The notes under the pieces are model-generated. The model was not told the DNA's origin. It made no database searches and saw only the letters and a program-made list of their open reading frames with translations. DNA of 64,000 nt from Adineta vaga (Eukaryota; Rotifera). Below are positions 1 through 12,104 of the stretch, piece after piece. Each line of letters opens with the position of its first letter. The first letter of the stretch is position 1. The translations under genes and the position numbers were made by a program. The stretch is from contig CP075493.1 in assembly GCA_021613535.1 (NCBI GenBank), forward strand, positions 14,880,001-14,944,000. Reading direction: 5' to 3'.

Positions 1-1254
1 ATTATAATATGAAAAATTAGACAAAAACTGCAGACAAGTGAAGGAATATCAAAGAGAAGTATAATCCAGAAACGAATTGGATGTGGTAGAGAAATTTCCG
101 ATGAGCTATACCAATCATCTGTACTATTCGAGTTAATATTAGTAGCCATTCTTCACTGCAGAAACAATACAAGAATAAGAAGTTGAAGAAGGAGATTAGA
201 CAACATTTTTCTTTGATTTTTATACAAGAGAAACGCCCTTTAGTCTCACTAAATAACGGCTGTACTTTAGTGATGGTGATGATGATGATGATGAATGATG
301 CATACGTTTCCTTCCTCAATCTTCATCTTTCTTAATGAAACGACCAAAAGTCATATAATATCTACCCTTTTCTTGTTGTTCATAGAATATAAATAGACAT
401 GAGTTTAACAAACTCGAAGTCTGGATTAGTCATGTGTGATCAGTTGAGACGAGGAGAACAGTCTTTGTTTTTCTCCTTTATTCGCCAAGAAACATATAGA
501 AGCGATTAACTGTTAAATTAAACTGTTTTTCACATATGATATAAATCCTCGTAGATCATCGAAATGTACAAAAAAACTATCCACTGTTTTCGTTTCTTTC
601 TCTATCTTTATTACTCGTTAATTTTTCCCTTTGGTTCTTAATCCGTTGGATACCATAAAGTGAAACAAATCTCATGTTGTTTGTTATATGTATTTTATTC
701 AAGAGAAACGAAAGATTTTTTCGACTTAATTTCTGAGAAAAAGACAAATATTGAACAACTTTTTCATTTGAATTCAATTGAAAAGAAAACGAATCAACCA
801 AAGGTATCGTGATTTATTTAGTATTTTTTTTTTTCTTAAATAAAAAAATCAAGAATGTGTGGAGAGATAAGAATGTAATATGTTATTCAATTATAACCTT
901 AAAACAAGACATCAATCGACGTGTTACTGAGAAAATGAAAACAATATGATATTTGTTTGAGAAAAAGGATAATCATTGTCAATCAAATTAAAATGTATTT
1001 CATTTTCTTTATCGAATATGTATTTCTTAAAAAGAAATGAAAATCAAACAATCTGTTATTGAAAACGAAAAACAGTTACAGATTTTCTATTCTTTTCATG
1101 GATAGATTGAAACTTGTTAACTTTATCGATAAGAATTGATCTATTTTCAAGATATCATTCGTTAGAATAAAATAATCTTTTGTTTTCGTATAGTTGAATC
1201 GTCTAAACTAAACTTTCGATTGTTGAAAAATATATATTTCCGAATCAGGTCACA
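1..1254. other. Intergenic, no gene supported
   Basis: AT-rich sequence with stop codons in all frames apart from two short antisense frames of biased composition. A short TGA/ATG trinucleotide microsatellite lies near 271-300. The last 100 bases probably hold the promoter of the gene starting at 1255. Confidence 0.5.
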
Positions 1255-2454
1255 ATGATATTTGTTGGTGTGATAATCTTTTTATTAATTAATTCAGTAA
1301 GCATTTTATTTAGGAAATTTATTTATTAAAAAAAAACAATTTTTTGTGTTTTATAGTCAATGACTATAAATGGTGATGAATATGAAGATGATGATTATAT
1401 AGAGAATCGGATTTCATTTTCTGAATTATCATCAATGATTTCAAATGTTAAAATAGAAAATGATCAATGTGAATTTCAATTGACACGTGAAATTTTTTGA
1501 TTATTGTCAAAATGAAATATTAATTAGTGAATTAACAGAATTCAAAACAATTCTTTATATAAAAATGATCTATTATGATCAAAATGATGATGTTATTGTT
1601 GATGATGATGGAAATTCACTTGAATGTACATCAACGATTCATGATTTTGGACATTTGTTGAATTTATTCGATCAAGAATTTTCTTATTTTATGTAAAATG
1701 TCTTTTATATTTACAACCAAATTCAAATTTTAATTTACAAAATCTTTTTTTTCATTTTCCATCTTCATCATCAACAACAACAGGTAAGAAGAAATGAGAA
1801 ATATTAAGTAGAAATAGTTTATCGATTATGTTACAGGTACAATCAATGGTCCGACAATATTTTCAATCGATTTCAATGTTCAAACTTATATTGTATCAAT
1901 CAAATGTCCATTCAAATATACTTGTATGTGGTTATTCGATGGTCATGTTATCTGTCCAAGATCAGATACTCGGGTTAATTTAACATTTGATCAAACTTTG
2001 ATTGGAAATCGAACGTTATCATATGTGAAATATATTTCAAATAAACCAATTATTTTAGCATCACTTGTAATTTCAATTCTACCTAAAACAATACCAGGTT
2101 AATATTTTAGTCTTTTTTCCATCTATCTGCATGAGAAAAGATATAGATAGTGTATTAAAAATAGAAAGAATAAGACTTAAATGAAGAACAGATATCAACA
2201 CTCATAAGATGTCCGATAGACATGAAAATATCTATGTTATCAACACTCTAATTCTTTGATATATGGTACATTCATTTTACTATTTCATAGCACCAACTTG
2301 TGATGATAGTATTCGAAATCAAGATGAAACAGCTGTTGATTGTGGTGGTTCAACATGTAAAAAATGTGACCTCAATCAAATTTGCCAAGCCAATCGAGAT
2401 TGCAGCAATGGTTATTGTCCTTCAACAACGAAAATATGTCAATGTCAGTATTGA
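1255..2454 (+). CDS. Small secreted protein with C-terminal Cys-rich module
   Basis: Four exons: 1255-1296, 1357-1783, 1837-2097 and 2291-2454. All introns are GT-AG and in matching phase (60, 53 and 193 bp). Exon 1 encodes a signal peptide (MIFVGVIIFLLINS). The middle region looks like a beta-rich extracellular domain. The last exon encodes a compact Cys-rich module with a DCGG motif and regularly spaced CxxC and C-x5-C pairs, a module I associate with extracellular proteins of rotifers and protists. Exon 2 leaves frame at the T6 run 1492-1497 and returns near 1680, at a run of four T; the spliced length (894 nt) is still a multiple of three. That pattern fits two compensating one-base indels. 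The function is unknown. Confidence 0.6.
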
Positions 2455-3333
2455 TTTTGTTTTTATCTTTTTCTCTTTACTTAGTTATGAAAAACAGACA
2501 TATCAAAGACTTGTGTGAAGACGGAGTCCATTCTTTTCTTGTTTGAGATATTGTTTGATGATTTTATCAAAGACTAAGTCCGAAGTACATCGTCGGAATT
2601 ACAAAAGATTGAAAAATATGAGAGGAGAGAATACAAAAAGGATGTCACCATAGAATCATAGGAGAATCTAGAAGATGATGACAGGTGAATTCGCAAGTTT
2701 AAGAATGGAAGATGAAGATTACGATCTGAAAAATGTCAAATATACATTTTTTTGACCTTTTCTCATTCATTATAATCGAGAACATGTATAATTAAAATGG
2801 AGCATTAGAGAAAAAGATCCATATATTTGGTAAGAGCATACAATTATCTTTCTCAATGTTTATCGATGATCAATACAAGTGAGATATATCCCTATAACCG
2901 CTATTCTACAATCCATTTTAGTGAATTCTATAATTAAATTATTACTCTGATAAATAAATTATTACACTTTACGTTGAAGGTTCATTTTGATATTACTACA
3001 TTATAAAAGAAACGCAAATTATATTAGAACATGTTAGTGAGTCAGAATACTTTTTTTTTCTTATAAATCATTGATAAATAGTTATCTTTGATCAAAATTT
3101 TCAGAATTATTGAGAGTGAACATATCGATATATATGATTTCTGAAAAAATACTTTTGCTTACCAGTCTATGATTTGTTTACAATTAAAGTATTTGATATA
3201 TTCTGGATAAATGTAAAAACATTACTTTTCAAAATATTCATTATGATAAAATATCATGTTTTTTGTTGAAACTACTTTGAAATGATTCCCTGCTTAGTGA
3301 CTTTAAAATGATAATAGATATATAAGTAAAATA
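2455..3333. other. Intergenic, no gene supported
   Basis: AT-rich, with no frame that resembles a known family. It may contain the missing 5' part of the NHL relic that begins at 3334, but I could not connect an exon. Confidence 0.4.
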
Positions 3334-4597
3334 ATGATGAATAGAAAGATATTAAAAACAGTTACTTTGAAAAAGTATATACCCTTTTTAACTGGATATC
3401 CTAAATGTATGATCACAAATAACAATTTATTTATTACTGATGACGGAAACAATCGTGTAGTGAAGTATTCACCTGGTGCTTCTGGAGTTTATTCATTAAA
3501 GTCGTCCTTTTCAAGTATCCGCGAGTTTATGGCAAGCGGACAAAGTCCGTTCTTTTCAATTTTATGTAAATTTGCTATGACAAATCAATTTAGTCGAGGA
3601 TGTCTATAGTAAATGAGCAGATAATGGCACTCTTGTAGCAGGTCAAACAAATGTGCCAGGATCGGATTTGAATCAATTTTCTACAGTCTTAAGATATTTA
3701 TATGTTGATTCAAATCAAACTCTTTACATTGCTGATACGCACAATCATCGTGTTATACGTTGGGAAAGAAACGCTTCAAATGGTACGATTGTTGCTGGTA
3801 ATGGAACTTCTGGATCAACACTAGAGCAAGTCAGTGGACCGTATGGTGTATGGGTAGATTCAAATTCAAATGTATTTGTCTCAGAACACGATAATCATCG
3901 TGTAACAAAATGGTCTCCAGGTGCAACTCAAGGTGTTCTTGTTGCTGGTGCTGCTGATTACACTCGAGGTACAGAAACACATGTTGATATTATGTAGACT
4001 TTTATGAAAATTTTATTCATTATAAGATAGAAATATTAATTTGATATTATTGAAAAGAATAACAACTAAATAGTATAAGATAATCATTTATTTTGAAGTA
4101 AAATATTTCTTTTCCAAAATGATTTTTAAAACATGATTTTTATAATAGTTTTTCTGCTTAAAAGTCAAAAGATCTAAAGTAAATCAAGATATTAATGTTC
4201 TTTTTTATTTTCATCGATAGGGTCGGCACCTGACCATTTGAATGAACCGTGCGGTCTCGTTTATGATGAATCAAATCAAGATTTATATATTGCTAATTTT
4301 GGATCTCATACAGTAATGAAATGGAAAGTTGGTGATCGAAATGGTACAATAGTAGTGAATACCACTGGAATACCAACAGGAATATTACTCGACCCATGGA
4401 ATAATGTATATGTAACTAATCTTTTTAGAAATATTGAAGTGTTTTGTCAAGGTAATTCAACAGGTATAATAGATGCAGGATTTAATAATGGCGTAACCAA
4501 GTTGAAGAACCCAGCCGATGTTAAATTAGATTCTCAACTCAATTTATATGTCACTGAAAGCCGTGGATCTCATGTTATAAGATTTAATAAACTTTGA
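3334..4597 (+). pseudogene. NHL-repeat protein, broken copy
   Basis: Three consecutive open segments (3334-3609, 3653-3968, 4221-4597) encode NHL beta-propeller blades with the usual pattern: a short hydrophobic strand, then N-H-R-V-x-K/R-W, then V-A-G-N-G. The last two join cleanly through a GT-AG intron (3969-4220), giving TRG-SAPDHLNEPCGL. The first two are separated by a frame change near 3600 and an in-frame TGA at 3614. That TGA sits where the repeat normally has K-W, and loss of three bases (TGGTCAGCA to TGAGCA) would explain it. No signal peptide or start context is visible at the 5' end. It is probably a decayed copy; a misassembled functional gene is the alternative. Confidence 0.65.
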
Positions 4598-6226
4598 AAA
4601 TCTTCGATGACCTTCATTATTTTCCAAAGTGATAAATGATATCATAATAAGTAACAATTTATACTGAACATAGATATCTATTTTAATCATCTACTATTTA
4701 TTCATTTCCTTTTTTGTTTTTGTTTTTCTTTCATTATAATTATTTAATTTCTTAATTGAATATTTTTTGTTCAGGCTTAATCAATCTTATAAAAATTATA
4801 CTTTATTCTATGATAATCAATAAAATAATCTTCACTACGAATGAATATAGAAAATACATTTAGATTAAAACAAGCTGTTCTAATTATTCTCTGAAGCATT
4901 TTTTTTTCAGTTGAACAATTCATTTTGACAATGATTTCAGACTGGATTAGATCCTCATCAATCTATTGAAAACTTTTCAAATTTAGTAAAACATGACGCA
5001 TCAACATACGTTCTTATATGGTCATTTCTCTTATGACGAAAACTGTAGTTAGTATCATGGAATCAGTTAATTTATATCCGACCTTCGCATCAGATGAAAA
5101 GTCTGTTTATATTAGTTTCTATTTACATTTGTAAAATATTCTGTGTACAAGTTGATAATGAATGTGAATATCAAACGGAATTTATTATATTCTAAAGTAA
5201 TGATTCTTTTAGCAGTTAATTGGTCTGTTAAAAGTCAATATATTCTTATTACTTGGTTGATAGTGTGATTAACTTGAAGAATTCTGATGGATCTAAAAAG
5301 AAAAGAAAGAACTTTCGATCATGCATCGTAAAAAATGACACTTTATCATCGTTTTGTTATATTTAGATAATGGAAACTTTTTATTGTTGGATCAAAAGGT
5401 TCGATAATAGAGGGTATTGATGTACCATTAAGCATGTAATCTTCTGATATCTAAACTGACTCATCGTTTTTCTCTTAAGAAAAGAAAATATCTTGTGAAA
5501 TTATTATTGAATTGGAAATAAAAATGAAGAAAACTTCTTAAATTTTAGCTTGATCTAATTTAATGCATTAAAATAACAAAATGTTGTAATTGAAAATATT
5601 TATTAATTTGTCATTTTCTAAGTATTAAGAATAAAATATTCGTGTTTTCAACTAAATTTCAATACATAGTATCTATCACATTGATAAAATCGATGAAACT
5701 CATTGAGAAAGTTTGATTTTTATAAAATTTCTCTCTATTAATTCAATTTGTTTTTCCACATTATTCATCTTGATAAATAATTAAAAGAAGAAAAGACTCC
5801 ATTGAACATATATGTATAATTATGTTTAGCAATATCTCAACCATAAAGATAAATACTTCTAAGTATGAGAAGATGGTGTCGAGTATTTATCTTATATTTA
5901 CATGTGAGGCGAGAGGAAAAAGGGGAATAATCGAATGTCTGTTATAGAGCGGAATAAAAACTTACTGTTTTATTACATAACGCCTTCAATAAAGTCAAGA
6001 AGAACAGAGAGAAAATTCTGTTGATATGACTGCGAGTATGTACATATCAGGTGACGTCAGGTTTCATGGAGGGTTTTTTTACCAATGAATGAAATATGTT
6101 GAAGATAACAACAACGACATGCACGAAGACTATCGATAGGTTTTGCTTCTATACGATGGAAATTTCATAAAAGAATGATGATTGTATATACTGAGAATGA
6201 TTAAATTGCACTGTCATCGAAGACAC
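4598..6226. other. Intergenic, no gene supported
   Basis: AT-rich, dense with stops. The 3' part is upstream regulatory sequence for the gene at 6321, with a palindromic TGACGTCA at 6052-6059. Confidence 0.5.
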
Positions 6227-6234
6227 TATATAAA
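6227..6234 (+). promoter_or_regulatory. TATA box of the 58 aa gene
   Basis: TATATAAA, 87-94 bp upstream of the ATG at 6321. A CRE/ATF-type palindrome (TGACGTCA) lies about 170 bp further upstream. The same TATA arrangement precedes the genes at 11365 and 33224. Confidence 0.55.
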
Positions 6235-6320
6235 CTGCTCATTTCTTGTAGTGTACACTCAATATCATCGAAACAGAAATACATATTCGAAAAACCAACA
6301 GTTACTGAAACATTAAAACA

Positions 6321-6497
6321 ATGTCCGATCAACCGCTTACCAATATCGTCAACGATGCAATAAATGCTACTAAGCCTCTGGTAAAATTAGTTGCAATGGC
6401 TGAAGCTGCAGCGATTTCTGTGGTCACCGACAAAAAAGAGTTAGTACCAGAGGTGAGCAAAGCAGTAGACGATCTTTATAATGAAATAAAGACATAA
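6321..6497 (+). CDS. 58 aa helical protein, unknown function
   Basis: Single-exon frame from ATG 6321 to TAA 6495-6497, too short for most gene finders. A TATA box at 6227-6234 and an AATAAA at 6585-6590 frame it as a transcription unit. The protein is Ala/Val/Lys/Glu/Asp-rich, has no signal peptide or membrane segment, and is predicted by eye to be mostly amphipathic helix (NDAINATKPLVKL, PEVSKAVDDLYNEI). It is not recognised as a known family. It resembles in size and composition the 60 aa protein at 34723-34905, but with too little identity to call homology. The context gives no clue to its job. Coding status is inferred from the complete set of gene signals, not from homology. Confidence 0.55.
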   Translation: MSDQPLTNIVNDAINATKPLVKLVAMAEAAAISVVTDKKELVPEVSKAVDDLYNEIKT

Positions 6498-6797
6498 TTG
6501 GCTTATTAAATATTTTTCAATTTATAATCAAAGAAATCTTTTATTCTTGAACTAAAACTGAAACTGTTTTTTACTTGTTCTAAAAATAAAGTTTCAAATA
6601 ATTCATTTTTTAATGATCCCTGTTTCGCAGTAAAATGAAACAATATTTTTACGACTTCATCTCTCCTAAAGTACTTCTCAACAATCTGTCTGTTATAATG
6701 CACAGCATGCAGTTAATATTATTATCCAAGAGGTTTTTGATGATACATAATTCAATGAAAAAGTTCTTCCTGAAAATCAACTTGTCTCACAGAATCT

Positions 6798-7134
6798 GTG
6801 TATGTTAATAGCAGTATTCTACTTGGCTTTGCTCTTGGTTGTAATCCAATTGAATCACTCTTTTTATCAACATTATCTTGTTTTTATAACCAAATATGTG
6901 TTCAATTAATCAATTTCAAGAACTTATCATTCATCGATCCACTTGATATTTCACTTCGAAGTCACTACTATCCTACCAGCACAGTCGACGATTGGTTTGT
7001 AAACGTATATCGTATTCAAATTTTCCTTCAGCATGTATCCCTTCAAGCTGTACTCATTTGATATCCGAACGAGAATCTATGATGAAGGCGATTATCATCA
7101 TATTGGGTTCGTATGGAGGAATGACACTATAATT
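6798..7134 (+). pseudogene. Relic of a bdelloid multi-copy membrane protein
   Basis: The frame 6798-7061 reads YVNSSILLGFALGCNPIESL followed by a Cys-rich stretch. This is the extracellular part of a membrane-protein family I know as highly repeated in bdelloids. After 7030 the continuation (PSSCTHLISERESMM, then the start of a hydrophobic helix) lies in another frame and ends at TAA near 7134. A frameshift plus loss of both ends marks it as a dead fragment. Confidence 0.55.
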
Positions 7135-7726
7135 CTTCGCGTAATTGTGCTTTGGTTCTTCTACAGTTTATAAAAATCATTTTTCTCAATATGTCGACGA
7201 CACAACGATACTGTCATTTACATTCAAATTTATTCTCTGCTTCTTTGTATATAATCCATGCTCTTAAATGCTTTTGTTTTCCGCTAAAGGTATAACTGAT
7301 TCAAAAAATATGTCTGTTCTTCTATCTCTCTGCTATGAAACTAAAGTTCAAAAAAACATTCCAGAAGAAGCGAACTATTAAAGTCTATGTTAGTAACTCA
7401 TATTCACATTGAAGTCAATGACATGAGCAAACTCATTCTAATTAAAGTGAAGTCATTAAAAATTTATAAGATTCAAAAATATCCAATTTAAGTTTATTTT
7501 CTACTATTTTCTTGTAATTTTAATATAATGTTGATTTCTCGATTATAAATATATTTTATATTTTTATAAAAAAATCTATGCTTCGTATTGGTTTAAAAAG
7601 ATAAATGATGCAAGTAAAATCGCAAAATCTTAAGTAGAGTCATTTTTGATATTGTCATTTTTTGAATTTGTTTTCATGCATTGCTTTGTACAGGATACTA
7701 TACGTAGATTTTTGTTCTTCAACTTG
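7135..7726. other. Intergenic, no gene supported
   Basis: AT-rich. It may include unrecognisable remains of the flanking relics. Confidence 0.4.
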
Positions 7727-8790
7727 TTAAATACAAGAATGATTTGGTGGCATTGTTTTGTAAGCGATATCAAATTTCATTTGTTCATTATAATACATTA
7801 CTAGATTTGAATAATATCGCACTTTACTCAATGAATCTTTATCTTGTGAATCATTAATTAACATTAGAATATATTCTTCAGCTTTTTGAAAATCTCCCAT
7901 TTCTTTTCTAATATCGGCCGTCAATGTATTTAATTCCTCATCTTCTTCTACATTCACTATTAGACAGACGATTCAAATCTTTAACAATAGTGATAGAAAA
8001 AAAGTCCTTCATCTTCTTGTTCCAGATGACTTGAAAATTTGATATTAGCAAATGGTTGCCGACATTTATCAAGTTAATGCAACTACTTTATTCGTACTTG
8101 TAGAGAAAAAACTATTAATCGATAAAAATCCACTAATATTATTTTGAATTTTGTTGACAAATTCATTTCTGTTCATAAATTGTCTACGATATACAAGTGA
8201 AGGTAACAACGTAGAATTTGATTGTTTTCTACGTAAATCTTTCAATTGATAATGAAGATCAGCAATAAAAGAAAACAATGTTATATAAAATATCAATATC
8301 TTGTAATCGTAATACATTGTTTAATATTCGATATAAAAGTGAATCACGTGTCTACCAAGAAATAGTATTTTCTTTTGAATATGTACGATTAGATTCGTTG
8401 ATGATGAATTCGATTCTAATGATAGATTTCTATTTATAAATCAAAGCATTCTGTCGTATTGTCTCACACAGTATTATCAAATCTGTAAAAGTACCTTTGA
8501 TTTTATTAAATATTGTTTGCTCATATCAAAAATATAAATCTTCTTAATTTGAGATACTTCATAAATCATTGGAATAATAAGATTTGCTAATAAATCAGAA
8601 ATCAGAAGATGAAACTGTTCATTTTCATTTGATAATATGTAATCAACACATTCATCAACGTTTTCGTATATTCTTCATGTTCAGAAGACATTATATTACG
8701 AATATGAGCTTTGCCAATAAAAACACGAAAATTTCTTCGGACACCAAAATGCTGTTTAGTTTCGCAAACATTTAACTACATATTTTTTCG
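7727..8790 (-). pseudogene. ADP-ribosyltransferase/TPR protein, decayed copy
   Basis: Reading on the minus strand, pieces of one protein appear in order but in different frames. First comes an N-terminal alpha/beta region (DECVDYILSNENEQ then KKIYIFDMSK, about 8690-8500). An R-S-E type ART core follows, with VYRRQ where VYRGQ is usual and the INSFFSTST strand (8317-8069). Next is a catalytic-loop remnant LEQEDEGLF carrying the ExE signature near 8000, and finally a TPR-like helix pair (7957-7727). Proteins of this order (ART followed by TPRs) are abundant in bdelloids and modify arginine or related residues. At least three frame breaks make this copy non-functional. Confidence 0.6.
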
Positions 8791-10000
8791 TTGAATTGAC
8801 AAAAAAACTCTCAATAAGACATTTTTTACTTTCAGTTCTCTGAATTGATTGGAAACAAAACTTATCTTGAGGATTTAGATGTTGTAAAGAATATTTACAT
8901 CCACATCATTGTTTAACTATAGGACAAAATAAAGAAAAACATTGTAAAGCATATTTAATATCGAATTCATTTATTCAATTTGTTATTTTAACATGAATGC
9001 TTTTAATATCGCAGAGGTCATTCACTGTTCATAATATATTATGACAGCTGAAAACATACGGTCAGAAGAGAGAATTATTGTGCTGGAAAAAACATTCCTG
9101 ATTATTATAAAATATTCATTCGAACAAAGTGAGAATCCTTAGAAATAGAAAGCATGTAAAGAAAAATAAATTTCAGAGGGTGAATCAAATTGATTTAAAT
9201 GCTCAATGAGTGTTGCCACAAATATCTATAGATAAACTCTTTGTCGTCGAGAAACACATATACCTGTGTTGACGTTTCCATACATAAGACTGCTTCAAAG
9301 GAACTTTTCACTGTTTTTTTCTTCTTATTTTGACAACATTGTTGCGACATCATAGTAAGAAAAGAAGAGAGGTACTTTTTCCTGAACTTTAAATAGTATC
9401 ATAATGACGCTAATATGCATAAAACTTCAACACGCGAATATATGTTCGTCGGTGCCAAAGGGTTAATCGTCTACTTTACGAAGAATCATAATCTTATGTA
9501 TGACGTCAAATTAGAAAGTCTGCGGACTTTTACTGTCAAAGGAGATGAAAGAATTGAACATTTTTTCATTTGTATAACCTATACGTATGAGATCAGGCGT
9601 TAAAAAGATACAGATAGTTCGTGACAGATATTGTTATTTATTCAATTAGAAAATTACATATAAAATTATTTTTTGTATTCATATCTATGTTAAAAATATC
9701 TTTATCTTCTTTCTCTTAACTACTAAGTATTCTATATCATATTCGTATCTATTCATTAATAAGTATATTATACACTTGAGATAATGGTAATCCTGCTTTT
9801 TCAGTTAATGACTAAGATCACAATTAACAGTATATTCTAGTACAGAAATTCTTACTTTCGAGGATATATATAGTTCTTTATCTTCACTTCAAACTCACTC
9901 CATACCCTGAGCATAATTTATAAATCCTCATACAATAGTTCTAACATATCCTTAAAAAATTTGGTTAAAACCACTTCATACATTTATAGAATTAGATCTC
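8791..10000. other. Intergenic, no gene supported
   Basis: AT-rich. The 9415-9603 frame has no family resemblance or gene signals. A TGACGTCA palindrome occurs at 9501-9508. The last 200 bases are presumably the promoter of the GPCR gene. Confidence 0.4.
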
Positions 10001-11060
10001 ATGAATAATTCACCAACAATACTTCGTGCCAGTAGTAGCACTGGTGGTATTCTTACGGCAATGCCGTACTTGATTAACATTTGGATTGGTACGTTTCTAG
10101 TCATTATGGGAAATATTGGTTGTATTGGCAATATAATTGTATTTCAATCTTCAACATTTCGTAAACAAGCTTATACAGTATATCTAATTGCTGAAACAAT
10201 TTCTGATTGCTTTGTCATCAATCTCGTACTTCTAACACGAGTTATCGAAAAAGGTTACGGAATTCCAGTTTATACAACTCGTTATGAATATATATGCAAA
10301 ATTCGACAAATGAGTTCATATTATTTTGTTCTAACATCATTTACATTCTTCACACTTGCAACATTGGATCGAATTCTATCAACACAACGTTCGAATTGTA
10401 AGTATATCGTATTTCTTTATATATCAAAGAAAAACCTCGTGTTTATTTCAGGGTTACGAAAATGGAGTAATCGTGTTTCTTTGGCTTATAAAATGGTATT
10501 TGCATGCGTTGTCATTTGGCTTTTACTCATTGGTCATCGATTTTTCATTTATACATTAGTTAATGGAAAATGTAATCCTCAATTTGTAATTTATGATGAA
10601 ATTGATCATTACATCGAAGCAATTATTATGGAATTCGGTCCATTATTGATTGTGTTTACACTTACATATCTTTTAAGAAAATCTCTTCGAAAAGTTATTC
10701 AACGACAAGCTAGTATCGCTGCTATAGTTGGAAAACAGTCACGAATTCAACATAGATTCACAAATAACATTAATGTTGATGCTTCAATCAATAGTAGCAA
10801 TCATTTCATTTCTTCCATATGGAATAGAAATTATTTATGATCATGTAACTGAAACATATGACAAATCATCTTTTCATCTTGCCATTGACAAAATTATCGG
10901 TCAACTTACACATACATTATTATATGCGTTTTTTGCTTCTAGTTTTCATATATCTATTATTTCGAGCAGTGGATTTCGTCGTGAAATTAAACGAATATTA
11001 CAAAGGAAAAAAGTGTATCCGGGACAGACTGATATAGCTATTACTGCTACAATTAAATAG
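10001..11060 (+). CDS. Rhodopsin-like GPCR (FMRFamide-receptor type), one frame break
   Basis: Seven-helix receptor read from ATG 10001 to TAG 11058-11060, with one 54 bp intron (10398-10451) that joins TCGAAT-T to GG-TTA and restores SNWLRKWSNR. TM1 contains MGNIGCIGNIIVF, TM3 ends in LATLDRIL in place of DRY, and TM6 has the QSIVAIISFLPYGIEIIY signature typical of bdelloid FMRFamide-like receptors. Extracellular Cys positions are conserved. At the A4 run 10732-10735 the frame must shift: the upstream frame runs into unrelated residues while TM6-TM7 continue in the other frame. Removing one A would repair it. Likely role: neuropeptide sensing at the plasma membrane. It is otherwise well conserved, so an assembly error or a very young lesion is likely. 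Confidence 0.75.
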
Positions 11061-11110
11061 AATATCATAGATTTAGTTTAGTAATAAAGGATTGTTCTGA
11101 AGATGTGGAT

Positions 11111-11139
11111 GAGTGTGAGAGAGTTCAGTACTCACACAC
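11111..11139. repeat. GT/CA-rich imperfect hairpin downstream of the GPCR
   Basis: GAGTGTGAG (11111-11119) can pair with CTCACACAC (11131-11139) around an 11-base loop, about 50 bp after the stop codon. Similar elements follow other genes in the window (21695, 41903, 48694, 62248). Confidence 0.4.
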
Positions 11140-11317
11140 CCTTTCTCATGGTGAATATATTTAATCGTCATTCTCCAATGATGACTCATATTTTTCTTTT
11201 CCTCAAACGTCCTTACAACCAATAATCATTTTTTTCCTGCTGACGTATATATTTTAATAGATGACGTCTTTGATTCATCTTCTTCGCAGTAAAAATACAT
11301 CGTATTTTTTTTCTCCC

Positions 11318-11325
11318 TATAAATA
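11318..11325 (+). promoter_or_regulatory. TATA box of the myristoylated-protein gene
   Basis: TATAAATA, 40-47 bp upstream of the ATG at 11365, so transcription should start only a few bases before the coding region. Confidence 0.5.
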
Positions 11326-11364
11326 CTTTAAATATAAAATTTTTGTGCGTATCAGTGACATCGA

Positions 11365-11623
11365 ATGGGAAACAAAAGTAGCAAAGCGAATGAATCAACG
11401 CGTAAGTAAGAATTCTTTTTTAAGAAAAAATATAGAAGAATAAAATTATTTAGCTGAAAGCAACGGATGCGACGGCTGTTCAAACACAACAAGAAAACGA
11501 ATGGCACATGGAGCATTCATGGCAATGAATCCTGCAGGAGCATTGATTGCAAAAGCTATTCGTTCGTCGAAAAGTTCCAATCAGAATAATACTACGGATT
11601 CAATGACCAACGATGAATTTTAA
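11365..11623 (+). CDS. 68 aa small protein with N-myristoylation signal
   Basis: Two exons, 11365-11401 and 11454-11623, joined across a 52 bp GT-AG intron. The protein begins MGNKSSKANES: Gly2, Ser at position 6 and Lys7 form a near-ideal N-myristoyltransferase substrate, followed by basic residues that favour membrane attachment. Exon 2 adds NGCDGCSNTTRKRMAHGAFM and an Ala-rich stretch (NPAGALIAKAI), with a polar tail. A TATA box (11318) and AATAAA (11672-11677, 49 bp past the stop) support a real transcription unit. The CDGC pair could be palmitoylated or bind metal. Family unknown; membrane-peripheral location is inferred from the N-terminus only. Confidence 0.6.
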
Positions 11624-12104
11624 TATGTATAATTATTCGCTTGAATATTATTGTAAATACTTTATAAGGAAAATAAAAATAAGGTGTGGATATCTATAAA
11701 TAATAGTTCACTTTTGATCACATCTATATACGCATCTACACGATGATTTATAAAGAGAATATAGCTGTTTAGAATAAATAAAATTTTAATTAGATCGATC
11801 TTATGAGATATATAGTCAAACAAAAAAATCATTATTATTATAATTTAATCATATTTTTATTAATCTAACGATAAAAATCGCAGTTGTCAAAAATAAACTT
11901 AAGTCGAATGATGAATCATATGTTTAAGATAACACACATTCTACCACTGGGAAAAAATGCAATAAACAACAGAATTGAAAAAGAAAAGAATATATTAATG
12001 TTACTATAACACAGTTTTCTTCTTGAAACATGTTTAACTTTTTTTTCATATTCAAATCTTTCTATATGTAGATTCAATTAAACATTGGAAGTAATTCGAC
12101 AAGA

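Noticed and set aside
17-319. 100-codon minus-strand frame with hydrophobic stretches
   Set aside because: Its hydrophobicity comes from antisense of A-rich and GAT-repeat DNA; no family, promoter or splice signal.
577-801. 74-codon minus-strand frame
   Set aside because: Low-complexity Ser/Asn/Lys composition and no gene context.
8584-8775. 63-codon plus-strand frame
   Set aside because: It is antisense to the ADP-ribosyltransferase relic, whose reading on the minus strand has clear family resemblance.
9415-9603. 62-codon plus-strand frame
   Set aside because: No homology, no TATA at a sensible distance, no poly(A) signal.
11213-11443. Two overlapping opposite frames of about 60 codons
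   Set aside because: They overlap the promoter and first exon of the 68 aa gene, which has better signals.
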